From Jiella pacifica (GTDB lineage: Bacteria; Pseudomonadota; Alphaproteobacteria; Rhizobiales; Rhizobiaceae): DNA of 64,000 nucleotides. The notes under the pieces are model-generated. The model was given only the letters and a program-made list of their open reading frames with translations, made no database searches and was not told the DNA's origin. Positions within the stretch are counted from its first letter, which is position 1. Each line of letters starts with the position of its first letter. Location of the stretch: positions 124,001 through 188,000 of the forward strand of contig NZ_JAAAMG010000009.1 in NCBI RefSeq assembly GCF_010500815.1. The letters run 5' to 3'. The translations under genes and the position numbers were made by a program. Positions 1-9,499 of the stretch are shown here, piece after piece.

Positions 1-40
1 GCTTGATTTCGTCGACCAAGGTCTCGATTTCGGCACGCAT
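1..40 (-). CDS. prfB: Peptide chain release factor 2, first codons only
   Basis: Only the first 13 codons are in the window, read leftward from ATG at 40-38: MRAEIETLVDEIK. This is the usual start of alphaproteobacterial RF2, which releases peptides at UGA and UAA. A good ribosome site, AAGGAGA at about 49-55, lies 8 bases before the ATG. mrcA lies directly upstream on the same strand, a common neighbour of prfB in Rhizobiales. The assignment rests on a short peptide plus context, and the frameshift site known in some prfB genes is beyond the edge. Confidence 0.75.
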   Translation of the reverse strand, partial: MRAEIETLVDEIK

Positions 41-170
41 GCCGCATTCTCCTTGAAATGGACGAGAGCGCCGTCGGGGATCCGAGGGTGCGGCGCTCTC
101 ATTGAAGCACAGGGTCTTAGCGGCGCAGCCGCCGGGCCGTCAACACGCGGCGCCGACACGGAGCGGCTGA

Positions 171-2621
171 TCAGAACAGCCCGCCAGCCCCTTGCGTGAT
201 CGCCTGTTCGGCCTGCTGGGACACCTGCCCCGTCCCGCCGAATCCGGTGCCCGCGACCTCGTCCTCGCCGATGACCTCATAGCTGTCGGCCGGGCCTGTG
301 CCGGGCTTGAAGGCTTCCATGATCACGTCGGAGCCGGAGCCCGAAGCGCGCATGCCGGTCTTGCGGTTGACGGCGATGAGTTCCATCCCCTCGGGCACCT
401 TGAAGTCCACCGGCTTCTTGCCCTTCAGCGCCTCCTTCATGAAGTCGATGAAGACCGGCGCGGCCATGCCGCCGCCGGTGGCGCCGCGGCCCATCGGCGT
501 CGGGTTGTCGTAGCCGAGATAGACGCCGGTGACGAGGTCCGGCGTGAAGCCGACGAACCAGACGTCCTTCTCGTCGTTGGTGGTGCCGGTCTTGCCGGCG
601 ATCGGCACGCCGAGTTCACGGACGCGGGTCGCCGTGCCGCGCTGGACGACGCCCTCCATCATCGAAGTGATCTGGTAGGCGGTCATCGGGTCGAGCACCT
701 GGTCGCGCTCGTCGACGAGCTGCGGCTCGGACTGGCCGTCGTATTCCCGGCTGTTGCAGTCGGCGCAGAACCGCTGGTCGTGCTTGTAGATGGTGCGGCC
801 GTAGCGGTCCTGCACCCGGTCGATCAGCGACGGCTCGATCGAGCGGCCGCCATTGGCGATCACCGAATAGGCCGTGACCATCCGCAGCACCGTCGTCTCG
901 CCCGCTCCGAGCGCCATCGGCAGATACGGCTTCAGGTGGTCGTAGATGCCGAAGCGCTCGGCATATTGCGCGACGAGATCCATGCCCATGTCCTTGGCGA
1001 GGCGCACGGTCATCAGGTTGCGGCTCTTCTCGATGCCGAGGCGCAGGGTCGAGGGTCCGGCAAAGCCGCCGCCGTAGTTGGAAGGCTCCCAATAGCCGCC
1101 ATTGCCGTCGGGCAGCGAGATCGGCCCGTCCATGATCACCGAGGCCGGCGTGTAGCCGTTGTCGAGCGCTGCGGAATAGACGAAGGGTTTGAACGAGGAG
1201 CCGGGCTGGCGATAGGCCTGGCTCGCCCGGTTGAACTCCGACTGGGCATAGGAGAATCCGCCGACCATGGCGCGCACCCGGCCGGTCTCCGGCTCCATGA
1301 CGACCATCGCGCCCTGGACCTTCGGCGGCTGGCGCAGCCGGTAGCCCTCGCCCTCGGCCTTTTTCTCGACATAGACGACGTCGCCGCGCGACAGGACGTC
1401 GTCGGCCGCGCGCACCGAGCCCTTCCTGTCCTTGGTGTTCAGCCGCAGTGCCCACTTCATGTCCGACAACGCGATCGTGCCGATCTCGCGTTCGCTGGAC
1501 AGCGAGCCGGACACCGTCCGGGGCGGTTGCAGTCCAACGCTGACCTGATCGGAGCCGGACTCGAGAACCACGGCGAGCTGCCATTCCGGCACGTCGGACA
1601 AGGCGCCGACCTTGCCGAGTTCGGCACCCCAGTCGCTGCCGATGTCGAGGGTGTCGACCGGGCCGCGATAGCCGCGCTGCTGGTCGTATTCGATCAGGCC
1701 GTTCTGCAACGCCGCCCGAGCCTCCTGTTGCAGAGTCGGATCGAGCGTCGTGCGCACCGACAGGCCGCCTTCGTAGAGGGATTTCGAGCCGTAACGCTGG
1801 ACGATCTCGCGCCGCACGTCCTCGGTGAAATATTCCGACGAGGCGAGATAGGTGCCGGAGGGGCGCGGATTGACATCGATCGGCGTCTCCTTCGCCGTCT
1901 CCGCCTGGTCCGCGGTGATGACACCGTTGGCCGCCATCTGCGCGATCACCCAGTTGCGGCGGTCGAGCGCCCGGTCGTAGTCGCGGAACGGGTTGTAGTT
2001 TTCCGGCGCCTTCGGCAACGCGGCGAGATAGGCGGCCTCGGCGACGGAAAGCTCCGTCACCGACTTGTCGAAATAGGCGAGCGCCGCGGCGGCGATGCCG
2101 TAGGACCCCATGCCGAGATAGATCTCGTTGAGATAGAGTTCGAGAATCTTGTCCTTCGAATAGGCCTGCTCGATACGAAGCGACAGGATTGCTTCCTTGA
2201 ACTTGCGGTCCAAGGTGCGCTCGTTGGTCAGAAGGAAGTTCTTGGCGACCTGCTGGGTGATCGTCGAGGCACCCTGCATCCGGCCGCCCTTGGCCAGCAC
2301 CATCACGGCCCGACCGACGCCTTCGATGTCGATGCCCGGATGGGTGTAGAAGTTCTTGTCCTCGGCCGAGAGGAAGGCGTTCTTGACCAGATCGGGAATC
2401 GCCTGGATCGGCAGGAACAGCCGCCGCTGGGTGGCGTATTCGGCCATCAGCTGGCCGTCGGACGCGTGAAAACGCGTGGTGACGGGCGGCTCGTATTTGG
2501 CCAGCACCTGATAGTCCGGCAGCCCCTCCGACATCCGTTCGACATACCAGGCGACGGCGCCGGCGACGAGAATGAAGAGAACGGCGCCAATGCCGAAGAA
2601 ATAGCCGATCAGCCTGATCAT
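171..2621 (-). CDS. mrcA: Penicillin-binding protein 1A, bifunctional transglycosylase/transpeptidase
   Basis: An 816-residue class A PBP that polymerises and cross-links peptidoglycan in the periplasm. A membrane anchor occupies about residues 5-27. The GT51 transglycosylase domain has the catalytic Glu in SAEDKNFY (Glu87) and the motif GASTITQQVAKN. The transpeptidase domain has the active serine in GSSFKP (near 475), SRN (near 532) and KTGT (near 675). Between the two lies a long insert (about residues 300-440), typical of alphaproteobacterial PBP1A. The length is normal for the family. prfB follows on the same strand after about 130 bases and amiC lies upstream, so wall synthesis and wall cleavage genes are adjacent. 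Confidence 0.96.
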   Translation of the reverse strand: MIRLIGYFFGIGAVLFILVAGAVAWYVERMSEGLPDYQVLAKYEPPVTTRFHASDGQLMAEYATQRRLFLPIQAIPDLVKNAFLSAEDKNFYTHPGIDIEGVGRAVMVLAKGGRMQGASTITQQVAKNFLLTNERTLDRKFKEAILSLRIEQAYSKDKILELYLNEIYLGMGSYGIAAAALAYFDKSVTELSVAEAAYLAALPKAPENYNPFRDYDRALDRRNWVIAQMAANGVITADQAETAKETPIDVNPRPSGTYLASSEYFTEDVRREIVQRYGSKSLYEGGLSVRTTLDPTLQQEARAALQNGLIEYDQQRGYRGPVDTLDIGSDWGAELGKVGALSDVPEWQLAVVLESGSDQVSVGLQPPRTVSGSLSSEREIGTIALSDMKWALRLNTKDRKGSVRAADDVLSRGDVVYVEKKAEGEGYRLRQPPKVQGAMVVMEPETGRVRAMVGGFSYAQSEFNRASQAYRQPGSSFKPFVYSAALDNGYTPASVIMDGPISLPDGNGGYWEPSNYGGGFAGPSTLRLGIEKSRNLMTVRLAKDMGMDLVAQYAERFGIYDHLKPYLPMALGAGETTVLRMVTAYSVIANGGRSIEPSLIDRVQDRYGRTIYKHDQRFCADCNSREYDGQSEPQLVDERDQVLDPMTAYQITSMMEGVVQRGTATRVRELGVPIAGKTGTTNDEKDVWFVGFTPDLVTGVYLGYDNPTPMGRGATGGGMAAPVFIDFMKEALKGKKPVDFKVPEGMELIAVNRKTGMRASGSGSDVIMEAFKPGTGPADSYEVIGEDEVAGTGFGGTGQVSQQAEQAITQGAGGLF

Positions 2622-2947
2622 CGAAACTCCGTCCGGACGGTCCCCAAATGTCTCCCGTCCGGGTGTCTGCGAACGGCCGCGTCCGGTCGTCCTGCCCCCG
2701 TCGGAACGGCCCTCGCCGTCCCCGCCCCCGATCGACGCCGTGAGACCTCGTCAGCCATGACCGCGAATTGCGGCATCGCCATGGATGAAGGCGATTATTC
2801 GGGATTCCGCGTCCGAAACTTGCCGAATTGCCACAGACGGCCGGTCGGCTGTCAAGCTCCACGCAACGCTGAACGCACCGTCGGTGGCCGCATTCTCGCT
2901 AAATCCACTGAAAAAGCTGGCGTAAAGCCCTCGCGGGATTGGAAAAT
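2622..2947. other. Intergenic region between amiC and mrcA
   Basis: 326 bases with no convincing gene. Open frames crossing it are antisense extensions of mrcA or amiC frames and have no ribosome site. The mrcA promoter must lie here or in amiC. I see no strong hairpin terminator for amiC and no repeat element. Confidence 0.5.
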
Positions 2948-4168
2948 TCACTCTTTCGCTTCGGCCGCCTTCAGCGCCTCCGCCTTGCCGCCGCGAAAGA
3001 ACTGGATGACCGATTCGGCGATGGCCATGCAGATCTTCCGCCGCCATTCGTCGTTCTTCAGAAGCTTCTCGTCCTCCGAATTGGACAGAAAGCCCATCTC
3101 GATCAGCACCGACGGCACGTCCGGGGACTTCAGGACCCTGAATCCCGCCGAGCGCTTCGGCCGGTTGATGAGGTCGATCTTGCGCTTCGAAAGATCGGTC
3201 ACGAGAGCCGCGGCGAAATGCTCCGAGAAGCTCACCGTCTCCCGCCGGGTGAGATCGAGGAGGATGTCGAAGACCTCGGGCGAGCTCTTCTGGAATCCCT
3301 CCGGCGCGAAGCGGTCCGCGGCATTCTCGTTCGCCGCGATCTGCCGGGAAAGATCGTCGGACGCGTCCTCCGAAAGGGTGTAGACGGTAGCGCCCCGCAG
3401 CGACTGGTAGTGGATGGAATCGGCGTGGATCGACAGGAACAGGTCGGCGCCGTGCCGGCGGGCGATCTCCGCCCGGTCGTCGAGCGGAATGAAGCTGTCG
3501 TCGTTGCGGGTGAGCTCGGCAGCGACGCCGGGATAGCCGTTGAGGATATCGCGGAGCATCCGCGCGCTCTCCAGATTGATGGTCTTTTCCATCGTTCCGG
3601 AGGGCGACACCGCCCCCTTGTCCTCGCCGCCGTGGCCGGGATCGATGACGATCGTCAGGCGCCTCTCCGCGGCCTGGTTGCGGTCGGCCTTCTTGGCATC
3701 GGGCCCAGGCTTCGTTGTGGCGGCGACTTCGCCGGACGGAGCCGGTGCACTGCTGCCGTCGCCGTCCCTGATGGTCAGTTCGACGATGTCGCTGCCGCCC
3801 TCGCTCCGCTCCGACAGCGTGCCGACCGCCGGCGCCTTCAGGCGGAATATCACCCGGTAGCGGTCGGCGGTGACGAGGCCGTGCCGAACAGCCGCGACCA
3901 ACGGGTTGTCGGGCAACGTGTCGAACGGCACCGCCGGAACGGCGCCCTCGAAATCGACGGCGATACGATCCGGATTCTCCAGGGCGAAGCTGCGCACCTT
4001 GGTCTTGCCGGTCAGGGTGAAGCGCACCGCAAGGCCGCCCTCGCTGGCCGCCGGCTCGATCTTGGTGATCACCTGTTCGTCCGCAGCCCTTGCCGAAATG
4101 GCGCCCAGCACGAACGGGAATGAAAGGACGAGTGCGAAGACGAGAGCCGAGAGGCGGCCGGTGGTCAT
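2948..4168 (-). CDS. amiC: N-acetylmuramoyl-L-alanine amidase, AmiC type
   Basis: A periplasmic zinc amidase that cuts the stem peptide from N-acetylmuramic acid, normally to separate daughter cells. I start it at ATG 4168, preceded by AAGGGGG, because this gives a clean signal peptide (about 1-29, ending SARAA); the frame is open further upstream without coding character. An AMIN targeting domain follows (about 33-140), then a low-complexity linker. The Amidase_3 domain shows VIDPGHGGED (zinc His, near residue 178), LFLSIHADS (near 243) and VLIEMGFLSN with the catalytic Glu (near 359). The product is 406 residues, normal for the family. Confidence 0.93.
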   Translation of the reverse strand: MTTGRLSALVFALVLSFPFVLGAISARAADEQVITKIEPAASEGGLAVRFTLTGKTKVRSFALENPDRIAVDFEGAVPAVPFDTLPDNPLVAAVRHGLVTADRYRVIFRLKAPAVGTLSERSEGGSDIVELTIRDGDGSSAPAPSGEVAATTKPGPDAKKADRNQAAERRLTIVIDPGHGGEDKGAVSPSGTMEKTINLESARMLRDILNGYPGVAAELTRNDDSFIPLDDRAEIARRHGADLFLSIHADSIHYQSLRGATVYTLSEDASDDLSRQIAANENAADRFAPEGFQKSSPEVFDILLDLTRRETVSFSEHFAAALVTDLSKRKIDLINRPKRSAGFRVLKSPDVPSVLIEMGFLSNSEDEKLLKNDEWRRKICMAIAESVIQFFRGGKAEALKAAEAKE

Positions 4169-5038
4169 TCCAACATCCCCCTTGATTCGTGTTGCCCGCC
4201 TTGGCGGCGCGGAGCCGCACGGGCGCAGTGCCCTCCCGGACGATGCCGAGGCAGTATCACATCGGCGAGCGGTCCGAGACGGGGGGACGACGCCAGGCCG
4301 CAGATTTGAAGTCAGTGGCGAAGACAGCCTCTGCCGACGGGCATCCGTTTCGATGGCCGACCGAAAGTGGAAACGGCACGGAGACGTGCATTGCGCGTCC
4401 ATCCCTCGCCGGCCCCATCGCTCACCCGTCTCTGCAGGCAAGTTCACGACGACGTCCGAGACGTCTAGGCGACGAGGCTTGCCCGGGGCTCGCCCGGCGG
4501 CCGCCAAACTTGCCTCTCGACGCCTTCCGAACAGGCAGTACCCTTGTCATGATCAATAACCCGTCATAAAAGCAGGAACGAGGTTCTAGGTGGCAGGGAA
4601 TCGCTCCTCGCCGGCAAGAGGTTCGGACGCCATTGCGGGCGACGTCCGTGGTGGCTGCCGATCATGCCCGACAGGCGATGCCGCATCCCACCATCCCCTC
4701 GTGTCGAGGATTTCCGTCGATGCCGCAGCTTGAACTGCGATCGACACGCTTCGTCCTTCAAGATGCGCAGGTCCGCTCGGCGGCAGCGCAATTGAGGCGT
4801 TCCATCGGCCGCCAGAAGGCGGTCACCTGTTGTTATAAGGTCGTGTTGTTGCCGCCGCTGTCCGATTCGCTCTGTATGCCATTGCCCTGCGCCCGCTTCG
4901 TCGCGGCCGGTCATCAGCGTGCGATCGACGCGTCGCGGTGCCAACGCACGACCCATTCGGGCTCGCGCCCTTCCAAAGACCGCCAGGCGACAAGATGCCG
5001 GATGCGTGTCCCTTGCGCGAGCGCCGGGGAGTCATCTG
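4169..5038 (+). other. Long region upstream of rne, probable 5' leader and promoter region
   Basis: 870 bases between the divergent amiC and rne genes. No open frame here has a good ribosome site or a recognisable product. Part of it should hold the amiC promoter. rne is known in several bacteria to carry a long 5' UTR through which RNase E controls its own mRNA. Such a leader here is inference from the gap length alone; I could not define a promoter or a conserved fold by eye. Confidence 0.4.
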
Positions 5039-8000
5039 ATGGCAAACAAAATGTTGATCGACGCGTCCCACCAGGAAGAGACGCGCGTCGTCGTCGTCCG
5101 CGGTAGCCGCATCGAAGAGTTCGATTTCGAATCGGAACACAAGAAGCAGCTCAAGGGAAACATCTATCTCGCCAAGGTCACGCGGGTCGAACCCTCGCTC
5201 CAGGCGGCCTTCGTCGAATATGGCGGCAACCGCCACGGCTTCCTCGCCTTCTCCGAAATCCATCCCGACTACTACCAGATCCCCAAGGCCGACCGCGAAG
5301 CCCTGATCGCCGAGGAACTGGCGCGCGGCGACGAGGACGACGACGCCGAGGAGGTCAAGCCTAAGGCGAGAAGCCGGAGCGGCGGTCGGTCCCGCAGCAA
5401 GGCGGCGAACCGCGAGGGCGGCGATACGATCGCCGAGGCGGTCGACGGAGCCGAGGCCGGCGAAAACGGCGACGAACGGACCGCTGCCCAAGGCCGTGAT
5501 GAGGGCGCGACGTCTTTTGCCGACGACGACCAGACTGAAGAAGCGGTCGAGGCTCGTCGCGGCGAAGGCGACGACGGCGAAACGTCAAAGAGCGACACGA
5601 CCAATTCCGGCGACGGTGAGGACAACGGTCAGGCCGACGGCGATTCCGACGAGAGCGACGAGGACGGCGGCCGCAATCGCAGGGGCCGGCGCAGCCGCAG
5701 GCCCCGTGGCCGCGGCCGCAATGCCGATTCCGACAATGGCGAGGAGGATACCGACGAGGCCGAGGAGATCGACGATCTCGGCTCCGAGGACGCCATGGAG
5801 GAAGTGCCGGTCCGCCAGGCCCGCTCGCGCAAGCAGTACAAGATTCAGGAAGTCATCAAGCGCCGGCAGATCCTGCTCGTCCAGGTCGTCAAGGAAGAGC
5901 GCGGCAACAAGGGCGCGGCACTCACCACCTATCTCTCGCTCGCCGGCCGCTATTCGGTGCTGATGCCGAACACCGCGCGCGGCGGCGGCATCTCCCGCAA
6001 GATCACCAATGCGGCCGACCGCAAGCGGCTGAAGGACGTGGTGCGCGAGCTCGAGGTTCCGCGCGGCATGGGCATCATCCTCAGGACCGCCGGCGCCAAC
6101 CGCACCAAGGCCGAGGTCAAGCGCGACTACGAATATCTGATGCGCCTGTGGGAAACGGTGCGCACCGTCACCCTCTCCTCGATCGCCCCTGCCCTCGTCT
6201 ATGAGGAAGGCAGCCTGATCAAGCGCTCGATCCGCGATCTCTACAACAAGGACATCGACCAGATTCTCGTCGCCGGCGAAGGCGGGTACCGCGAAGCGAA
6301 AGACTTCATGCGGATGCTGATGCCGAGCCAGGCGAAGGTGGTCCAGCCCTATCGCGATCCGACCCCGATCTTCGCGCGCCAAGGGATCGAGTCCCAGCTC
6401 GACAAGATGCTGCAGCCTCATGTGACGCTGAAGTCCGGGGGCTACATCATCATCAACCAGACCGAGGCGCTGGTCGCCATCGACGTCAATTCCGGCCGCT
6501 CCACCCGCGAGCATTCGATCGAGGACACCGCCTATCAGACCAATCTGGAGGCGGCCGAGGAGGTCGCGAGACAGCTGCGGCTGCGCGACCTCGCCGGCCT
6601 CATCGTCATCGACTTCATCGACATGGAGGAAAAGCGCAACAACCGCGCCGTCGAGAAGAAGATCAAGGACTGCCTGAAGGACGACCGGGCGCGCATCCAG
6701 GTCGGCAAGATCTCGCATTTCGGCCTGCTCGAGATGAGCCGCCAGCGCATTCGGGCGAGCGTCCTCGAATCCACCATGCAGGCCTGCCCGGTCTGCGGCG
6801 GCGCCGGCCATGTCCGCTCGGCCTCCTCGCTGGCGCTGCACGTCTTGCGCTGCATCGAGGAACATCTGCAGAAGCACGCCACCCACGACCTCGTGGTCAA
6901 GGTGCCGACAGCGACGGCGCTCTACGTGCTCAACGAGAAGCGCAAGCGGATCGAGGAGCTGGAGCAGCATTACGGCCTGAGGATCACCATCGAGGCGGAC
7001 GAGACCGCCGGCCACCAGGCGGTGTCGATCGAGCACGGCGCGCCGGCCGCGCAGCCGATCATCCGGCAGGAGGTTGTCAATCCGGAATCGGTTTCGGCCG
7101 AGGACGAGATCGAGATCGCCGAAGAGGAAGAGGTCGTCGTCGAGGCGGTCGAGGCGAAGGCTCCGGAGGAGCAGAAGGACGAGGGCGACGGCAAGCGTCG
7201 CCGGCGGCGGCGGCGGCGGCGGCGCGGCGAGCGCCCGGATGGCCGCGACAACGAGACGGATGCTGCGTCGAACGGCACCTCGAATGACGACGACCAGGAC
7301 GGCGAGGAAGACGACGACGCCGACGGTCGCGACGACGACGAGAGCGGTACGCAGGCAGGCACCGAGGCGGGCGCCGAATCCGACGAGGACGATCGCGGCT
7401 CGCGCCGTCGTCGGCGTGGCCGGCGGGGCGGTCGCCGCCATCGCGACGGAAGCGACGAAACCGGCGTCGAGGCCGGTGGCGACGGCCGCGAGGGAGCGTC
7501 CGAGGATCGGCCCGTCGAAGCGGTCGCCGCAGCGCCGGTCGAAGCTGCCGAGGCGGAGGTGTCGAACTTCGGCGTCTCGCCGATCGACGAGGCTGGCACC
7601 GAGGCTCCCGAAGGCGGCGTTTCGGCGGCGGTGACGGAAGCCGTCGTCGCGGAAACCGAAAGCGTCTTGCGCGACACCACCATCCAGGTGACCAGCACGA
7701 CGATCGAGCCCTCCGGACCCGCCGCGTCGGACAATGCCACCGCCCAGCCGACCGAGATCGGTTCGCAGGAGACCGGCGATCTCGACCCGGTCAGCACCGC
7801 GATGCCTGCCGCCGAGGTTGCGCAATCCACGCAAGAGGCAGCCTCGGCCATGGATCCTGCCGCGAACGCTCCGATGGAGCCGCTCCAGGTTTCTGGCGAG
7901 GTTTCTGGCGACGTTCCGGCCACCGAGCCGGCCTCGACCGAGGTCGAGGCGTCGGAGCAGCCGGCCGCCAACGACGATGCACCCGAACCGGAGGCGATGA

Positions 8001-8095
8001 AGGAGCCGGTGGTCACCTCCTCGCGCGAGGAGGAGTCCGACGAGGACGGAAAGCCGCGCCGCACCGGCTGGTGGGCCCGCCGCAGTTTTTTCTGA
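5039..8095 (+). CDS. rne: Ribonuclease E
   Basis: The endonuclease that scaffolds the RNA degradosome; 1018 residues. I start at ATG 5039 (MANKMLIDASHQEE), with GGGGA about 8 bases upstream; the frame is open further back without coding character. The S1 domain begins near residue 37 and is split by an acidic and Arg-rich insert from about 85 to 258, after which it resumes at KQYKIQEVIKRRQ. The catalytic core has AIDVNSGR (near 480) and VIDFIDM, the metal-binding Asp motifs. The Zn-link CPVCGGAGH sits near 583. The C-terminal third is disordered, with blocks such as RRRRRRRRRRGER. It ends in TGWWARRSFF; a GWW motif at this place binds PNPase in Caulobacter. Confidence 0.96.
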   Translation: MANKMLIDASHQEETRVVVVRGSRIEEFDFESEHKKQLKGNIYLAKVTRVEPSLQAAFVEYGGNRHGFLAFSEIHPDYYQIPKADREALIAEELARGDEDDDAEEVKPKARSRSGGRSRSKAANREGGDTIAEAVDGAEAGENGDERTAAQGRDEGATSFADDDQTEEAVEARRGEGDDGETSKSDTTNSGDGEDNGQADGDSDESDEDGGRNRRGRRSRRPRGRGRNADSDNGEEDTDEAEEIDDLGSEDAMEEVPVRQARSRKQYKIQEVIKRRQILLVQVVKEERGNKGAALTTYLSLAGRYSVLMPNTARGGGISRKITNAADRKRLKDVVRELEVPRGMGIILRTAGANRTKAEVKRDYEYLMRLWETVRTVTLSSIAPALVYEEGSLIKRSIRDLYNKDIDQILVAGEGGYREAKDFMRMLMPSQAKVVQPYRDPTPIFARQGIESQLDKMLQPHVTLKSGGYIIINQTEALVAIDVNSGRSTREHSIEDTAYQTNLEAAEEVARQLRLRDLAGLIVIDFIDMEEKRNNRAVEKKIKDCLKDDRARIQVGKISHFGLLEMSRQRIRASVLESTMQACPVCGGAGHVRSASSLALHVLRCIEEHLQKHATHDLVVKVPTATALYVLNEKRKRIEELEQHYGLRITIEADETAGHQAVSIEHGAPAAQPIIRQEVVNPESVSAEDEIEIAEEEEVVVEAVEAKAPEEQKDEGDGKRRRRRRRRRRGERPDGRDNETDAASNGTSNDDDQDGEEDDDADGRDDDESGTQAGTEAGAESDEDDRGSRRRRRGRRGGRRHRDGSDETGVEAGGDGREGASEDRPVEAVAAAPVEAAEAEVSNFGVSPIDEAGTEAPEGGVSAAVTEAVVAETESVLRDTTIQVTSTTIEPSGPAASDNATAQPTEIGSQETGDLDPVSTAMPAAEVAQSTQEAASAMDPAANAPMEPLQVSGEVSGDVPATEPASTEVEASEQPAANDDAPEPEAMKEPVVTSSREEESDEDGKPRRTGWWARRSFF

Positions 8096-8099
8096 AAAT

Positions 8100-8131
8100 A
8101 TTCGGGCTCGGCCAATAGGCCGGGCCCGAAT
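8100..8131 (+). terminator. Hairpin just after rne
   Basis: ATTCGGGCTCGGCC (8100-8113) pairs with GGCCGGGCCCGAAT (8118-8131) over 14 base pairs with one G-U, around the loop AATA. It starts 5 bases after the rne stop codon. There is no T run after it, so it may act as an mRNA 3' stabiliser or a weak terminator. Confidence 0.6.
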
Positions 8132-8347
8132 GGCATTCGGCAGGACTGCGAGACGCTCGGAACACGCCTCTTCGCTCGTCTGTCGACGTTTCCAGGCGAT
8201 TCGACGCTGAGCCGATCGCGGCGACGGCGGACGGTCAGGAAGAAACCGGACGTCGGCTAGCGTTTATTGCTCAACGCTCACGCAACGAAAGCAGTGGTTG
8301 CGCCCTTTCCGGCGCGGGACGCTGTCGTTCCCGTTGCGTGGGTGGCC

Positions 8348-9499
8348 ATGAATTGTGGTTTCAGCGATCTCGTCTCCCGGCATGGCGCGGATCTGACGTC
8401 CCTTGAACGTTGGCCTGGCCTCGCGCCGTCGACGCGATGGGTTGCCTGCATCCCGGCGCGCGACGAAGCGGCCAGGATCGCGGCCACGATCCTCGCGCTG
8501 GACAAAGAGTTCGGCCCCGTCCTGCACGTCCTCCTGCTGGTCAACGATACGTCCGACGAGACGCTCGCCGTCGTCCAGTCCGTTGTCGCCGGGCTCCAAT
8601 GCGCGCTGACGGCGGTTTGCGTCGAATGGCGTAACGCTTCGAGCTCCGCCCCGAAGGCGCGCGCGCTCGCCTTCGACCTGGCCGATCTCGCTGCGCCGAA
8701 TGCGACTTTCATCTTTTCGACCGATGCGGACACCGTCGTCCTGCCGGGACTGCGGCAGGCCTACGAGGACGCGTTCGCATGCGGCTTCGACATGGTCTGC
8801 GGCCAGATCACCTTCGACGAGGCGGAGGTCGCGGCGGTCGATCCCCTTCATCCCCAGCGCGATGCGGCGATCGGCGAGTATCGCGGGATCTGCCGTGAAC
8901 TGCAGGCGCTCTGGTTTCCTGATCCGGACAATCCCTGGCCCCACCATGGCGGCATCGGCGGTGCGAATTTCGCGGTGACGAGGACGGCCTATCGCCTCGC
9001 CGGCCCGATACCGGCCGTGCCGTTTGGCGAGGATTGGGCGCTGCGCCGCCGCTTCGAAGGCTTCGGCCTGCGGATCCGCCATGACGAGGCCCCGCGCGTC
9101 GCCACCTCCTGCCGGCTGGACAGCCGGACCGAAGGCGGCCTCTCGGCAGAACTAAGGCGCAACCGCGTGGAGGCCGACCCGATCGTCGACGAGGCGCTGG
9201 AGACGCCCTCCCGCCTCCACCGGCGGCTGCGATTGCGCCGCCTCGTCGAGGCCGAGACCGACCGCCGCCATGTCGCGTCCGCCCTTAGCGGCCACGGCCT
9301 CTCACCCGACCGGGCTGACGAACTCGCCGCGCTTCCGGCCCGCAAAATGGCGTGGTTCCACGCCGAAGCCGAGCTGCCCTGCCTGCGACGGACACCGATG
9401 CGGTTCAGCGAGTTGTGCCGTCACCTTCCATCCTTGCGGCACCTTCTGGCACGAACCGCAGCAGCTCGGCCACGTAGCGCTCGCGACGCCGGCAACTGA
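8348..9499 (+). CDS. Glycosyltransferase, GT-A fold (family 2 like)
   Basis: A probable sugar transferase of unknown substrate. The N-terminal part reads RWVACIPARDEAARI, the nucleotide-sugar binding start of family 2 enzymes, followed by TDADTVV with a DxD metal motif and HHGGIGGANFAV in the acceptor region. I start it at ATG 8348 (383 residues); the frame is open back to a TTG at 8267, and neither start has a strong ribosome site. It points at the deacetylase/methyltransferase fusion, and the two coding regions overlap tail to tail by 95 bases. In other alphaproteobacteria these families occur together, which suggests a shared glycoconjugate product. No membrane segments are evident. Confidence 0.75.
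   Translation: MNCGFSDLVSRHGADLTSLERWPGLAPSTRWVACIPARDEAARIAATILALDKEFGPVLHVLLLVNDTSDETLAVVQSVVAGLQCALTAVCVEWRNASSSAPKARALAFDLADLAAPNATFIFSTDADTVVLPGLRQAYEDAFACGFDMVCGQITFDEAEVAAVDPLHPQRDAAIGEYRGICRELQALWFPDPDNPWPHHGGIGGANFAVTRTAYRLAGPIPAVPFGEDWALRRRFEGFGLRIRHDEAPRVATSCRLDSRTEGGLSAELRRNRVEADPIVDEALETPSRLHRRLRLRRLVEAETDRRHVASALSGHGLSPDRADELAALPARKMAWFHAEAELPCLRRTPMRFSELCRHLPSLRHLLARTAAARPRSARDAGN

Noticed and set aside
192-3383. Very long open frame (over 1000 codons) on the plus strand opposite mrcA and amiC
   Set aside because: It is antisense to two well-recognised genes; its translation is Arg/His/Gly-rich with no domain. High GC makes long shadow frames common.
7199-7235. CGG/CGC triplet run in rne, looking like a simple repeat
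   Set aside because: It encodes the Arg-rich block expected in the RNase E tail, so it is coding low complexity rather than a separate element.
5585-7834. Long minus-strand frame opposite rne
   Set aside because: It mirrors the Arg/Glu-rich RNase E codons and resembles no family; rne on the other strand is certain.
8267-8347. TTG start at 8267 extending the glycosyltransferase by 27 residues
   Set aside because: No ribosome site, and the added residues lie before the conserved start of the domain; kept only as an alternative.
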